A stretch of DNA of 15,185 nt, taken from Halieaceae bacterium UBA6060. GTDB taxonomy: Bacteria; Pseudomonadota; Gammaproteobacteria; Pseudomonadales; Halieaceae. Position 1 is the first letter of the stretch; each line of letters begins with the position of its first letter. Of this stretch, positions 12,932 through 15,185 are shown piece by piece. Made by a program: the position numbers and the translations under genes. Below the pieces are notes generated by a model. That model was not told the DNA's origin. It ran no database searches and worked only from the letters and a program-made list of their open reading frames with translations. The DNA is taken from positions 1-15,185 of the forward strand of contig DIYG01000100.1 of NCBI GenBank assembly GCA_002428935.1, in the 5' to 3' direction.

Positions 12932-12976
12932 GAACTCGAGAGAGTTCAAGAGAGCTAAGAGATTCCAGGAGAGTTC
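12932..12976 (+). repeat. short GAGAGTTC-type repeats in the DUF885 gene leader
   Basis: The leader carries an inverted repeat GAACTC-GAGA-GAGTTC (12932-12947) and then imperfect nine- to ten-base units (AGAGAGTTC, AGAGAGCTA, AGAGATTCC, GGAGAGTTC). The last unit includes the AGGAGA ribosome site at 12967-12972, four bases from the ATG, so several units look Shine-Dalgarno-like. Confidence 0.5.
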
Positions 12977-14821
12977 ATGCGCGGTGCTAGCTACCCTATC
13001 GGTCTGATCGGTTTCATTTTGACGGTGTGCGCCGCCTGTACAACGAGCTTTGATGAGCTGCGTTTTGCTCAGAGTGGCCCCTCAGATTTTCGTCAGTATT
13101 TGGATGCAAACTGGCAGGAAGACCTCGCGCTGGCGCCGACTTTTGCTAGCCGTTTGGGTGTGAAGGACTACCAGGACCGCTGGACCCCCGTTGATGAAGC
13201 CTTTCGGCAGCAGGCCCGCGAGCGCAATGAGACCCGTCGTGCAGAGTTGGCTCAGTTTGACCGGGCGGCGCTATCGCCTGCGGAGCAGCTCTCCTACGAT
13301 TTGTATGAGCTCACTCTCGAGCGGCAGTTGGACCGGGACGAATTTCGTCACCATCATTTTGTGATCCACCAGCATCGCGGTCCCCACACCCGCGTCCCCA
13401 GTCATCTCATCAACATCCATCAGATCACTGACGTGGCCGATGCCCGGGCGTATATCGCACGCTTGCACAACGTGAGTAGCTATTTCGATGGTGTGATCGA
13501 GCAGTTGGAGATCCGCACGGCGAAAGGCATGCGCCTGGCGGCCTGGCAGTATCCGAAAATGATTCAAGCCTCGCGGAATGTGATTAATGGCGTGCCGTTT
13601 GAAGAGGGCGAGGATTCCACCCTTTGGGCCGATTTCAGCGCCAAGGTGACCGCCCTCGAGCTAGATCCCGCCACGACCCAAGAGCTCTTCGACGAAGCCA
13701 GGCGAGCGATGATCGACAGCCTGGCACCGGCTTACGAGCGTTTGATCGTGGCCCTTGAACAGCAGTCTTCGGGGGCCTCCGATGATGATGGGGTGTGGAA
13801 GTTTCCCCATGGGGATGCCTTTTATGCGGAGCGGTTGCGTTGGTACACAACGACGGATCTGACCGCCGACCAAGTCCACGAAATCGGTCTGCGCGAGGTC
13901 GAACGTATTCACGGTGAAATGCGCGCCATCATGGAGCAGCTGGGTTTTGCGGGAGGGCTACAGGATTTTTTTGCCTTCATGCGTGACGACCCGCAGTTTT
14001 ACTATGGAAACGACGATACCGGTCGCGAGGCCTATCTGGCGGAAGCCCGGGCTCTGATCGAAGAGATGTACGCGGCCCTGCCCACGGCCTTTGGCCGCTT
14101 GCCCCGGGCACCCATTATCGTGAAGCGCGTAGAGGCGTTTCGTGAGCGTTCCGCAGGCAAGGCGTTTTACCAATCGCCCGCCGAGGATGGTTCCAGGCCG
14201 GGAATCTACTACGCCAATCTCTACGAAATGGCGAGCATGCCGACCTATCAGATGGCCGCTCTGGCGTTTCACGAGGGGGTTCCCGGTCATCATATGCAGC
14301 GGGCAATTTCCGTGGAGTTGACGGAGATTCCAGACTTTCAGAAATACGCCAGTTTTACGGCGTATACGGAAGGCTGGGGGCTCTACAGCGAGACCCTGGC
14401 GGGAGAGATGGGCTTCTATCGTGATCCTTACGCGGACTTCGGGCGTCTGGCCATGGAACTCTGGCGCGCCTGTCGCCTGGTGGTGGATACGGGCATCCAC
14501 AGTAAACGCTGGGCCCGGGAGGATGCGGTAGCTTATCTCCTGGCAAACACTCCCAATGCGGAGGGCGATGCTCGTAAGGCCGTCGATCGCTATATCGCTC
14601 AACCGGGACAGGCAACGGCCTATATGATCGGCAAACTCAAGATCATGGAGTTGCGCGAGCAGGCGAAAACCGAGCTGGGTGACGCCTTTGACCTACGCGC
14701 ATTTCACGACGAAGTGCTCAAAGACGGCCCCGTTCCTCTGTCGGTGCTGGAGGCCAAGATCAGAGCGATGATCGTTGCCGATGGTGTAGGCACAGGTATA
14801 GCATCGGGGGCAGGAGCCTAG
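12977..14821 (+). CDS. DUF885 family zinc-peptidase-like protein, exported
   Basis: A 614-residue protein of normal length for DUF885. Residues 1-21 form a signal segment GLIGFILTVCAAC; Cys21 is a candidate lipid-modified residue, but the lipobox is not canonical. The catalytic region has HEGVPGHHMQ (His432, Glu433, His438/His439), the family form of the HExxH-type zinc motif, and TAYTEGWGLYSE with Glu465 as a likely third ligand. Other family marks are PGIYYANLYEMASMPTYQM before the motif and the C-terminal YMIGKLKIMELREQA. Members act as carboxypeptidase- or oligopeptidase-like proteins, but substrates are mostly untested. The ATG at 12977 has AGGAGA upstream. The gene ends by interlocking with the convergent hydrolase gene. 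Confidence 0.93.
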   Translation: MRGASYPIGLIGFILTVCAACTTSFDELRFAQSGPSDFRQYLDANWQEDLALAPTFASRLGVKDYQDRWTPVDEAFRQQARERNETRRAELAQFDRAALSPAEQLSYDLYELTLERQLDRDEFRHHHFVIHQHRGPHTRVPSHLINIHQITDVADARAYIARLHNVSSYFDGVIEQLEIRTAKGMRLAAWQYPKMIQASRNVINGVPFEEGEDSTLWADFSAKVTALELDPATTQELFDEARRAMIDSLAPAYERLIVALEQQSSGASDDDGVWKFPHGDAFYAERLRWYTTTDLTADQVHEIGLREVERIHGEMRAIMEQLGFAGGLQDFFAFMRDDPQFYYGNDDTGREAYLAEARALIEEMYAALPTAFGRLPRAPIIVKRVEAFRERSAGKAFYQSPAEDGSRPGIYYANLYEMASMPTYQMAALAFHEGVPGHHMQRAISVELTEIPDFQKYASFTAYTEGWGLYSETLAGEMGFYRDPYADFGRLAMELWRACRLVVDTGIHSKRWAREDAVAYLLANTPNAEGDARKAVDRYIAQPGQATAYMIGKLKIMELREQAKTELGDAFDLRAFHDEVLKDGPVPLSVLEAKIRAMIVADGVGTGIASGAGA

Positions 14822-15185
14822 CGCTCGGTCGCCAGGTATCTGGCAATGGCATGCATTACTTGGGGTGTTTCACTGTCCACCCGGTCATTTTCCGCTTCCG
14901 GGTCCGAGCTTTGTTTAACGATGACCACGTCGTGTTGTGAGTTGATGTAGATAAACTGGCCGTGGATGCCGAGGGCGACCACGGCATCCACGCCGGCATA
15001 GCTCCACCACTGATCGTGGTAGTCCTCGGTGACCTGCTCGTACCAGGCATCCTGGTAATAGCGATTGAACACCTGCTGGTTACGGGGTGTCTTGATGCGC
15101 TGGGCCAGCGCCGGGGATAGCACTCGCTGACCATTGGCCATGCCGTCATCGAGAATCATCTGTCCGAATCGAGCCGCATCACGCA
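14818..15185 (-). CDS. beta-lactamase-family serine hydrolase, C-terminal part (cut by the window edge)
   Basis: The frame runs off the right edge. About 121 residues are visible, beginning RDAARFGQMILDDGMANGQR, the segment that follows the active-site regions in class C beta-lactamase/esterase-like proteins (AR-x-G-x-x-x-L-x-x-G). Later WWSYAGVDAVVALGIHGQFIYINSQHDVVIVKQSS corresponds to the G-x-x-G-Q strand and the conserved C-terminal strand of the fold. The catalytic Ser-x-x-Lys and Tyr motifs would lie beyond the edge, so activity cannot be judged. The Met at 15157-15159 is internal and not the start. It converges with the DUF885 gene, sharing CTAG at 14818-14821. Confidence 0.85.
   Translation of the reverse strand, partial: RDAARFGQMILDDGMANGQRVLSPALAQRIKTPRNQQVFNRYYQDAWYEQVTEDYHDQWWSYAGVDAVVALGIHGQFIYINSQHDVVIVKQSSDPEAENDRVDSETPQVMHAIARYLATER

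Noticed and set aside
13958..14602. 214-residue open frame on - inside the DUF885 gene
   Set aside because: It lies opposite the conserved zinc motif region; no domain and no start signal.

Overview
The window reads as the chromosome of a Gram-negative, aerobic gammaproteobacterium, possibly from a marine group such as Halieaceae. This rests on lipoprotein and Sec signals, a Blc lipocalin, a LexA box of the gammaproteobacterial type (CTGT-N8-ACAG), an ImuB-type SOS polymerase and an NnrU/NrtS pair. The family-level placement is an inference only. There are no rRNA or tRNA genes, no CRISPR array, no transposase and no integrase in view.

Region 1 (1 to about 1320) looks like the end of an integron gene-cassette array or a CALIN (attC sites without a visible integrase). 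Three small promoterless-looking genes, all on the + strand, are separated by four attC-like recombination sites: one partial at the left edge, one after each gene. Two of the three stop codons lie inside the RYYYAAC box of the following attC. The cassette genes encode a zinc-ribbon protein, a DUF1272 cysteine-rich protein and an exported Rap1a/Tai-like protein (a family that includes type VI secretion immunity proteins). A small two-helix membrane protein (1485-1712) follows, with no clear attC after it.

Region 2 (1906-5603) is a run of small + strand housekeeping or accessory genes: a membrane-anchored TerB-like protein, a PaaI-type hotdog thioesterase, a HEAT-repeat-like protein, a YkvA/DUF1232 protein, a secreted cupin, a RibD/DHFR-type reductase and a YhbS-type GNAT acetyltransferase. 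The last two are coupled by an ATGA overlap.

Region 3 (5871-10247) is a second dense + strand run: GFA-type zinc protein, NrtS, NnrU, a Pat-family GNAT, a small exported protein with a five-copy 15-bp coding repeat near its N terminus, an ICMT-like membrane methyltransferase, a DUF3465 protein, a YmdB-type macro-domain hydrolase and a Blc lipocalin. Several junctions overlap or abut. GFA, NrtS and NnrU together suggest handling of nitrogen oxides or S-nitroso and aldehyde adducts.

Region 4 (10248-12976) turns to the - strand. After the lipocalin come a 15-bp G-rich tandem repeat and three hairpins. Then come a small exported protein gene and imuB, encoded without imuA or dnaE2 neighbours and carrying a perfect LexA box 18 bp upstream of its start. 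Region 5 (12977-15185) holds a DUF885 zinc-peptidase-like lipoprotein candidate on + and the C-terminal part of a beta-lactamase-family serine hydrolase on -. The two are convergent, with stop codons interlocked in a CTAG tetranucleotide.
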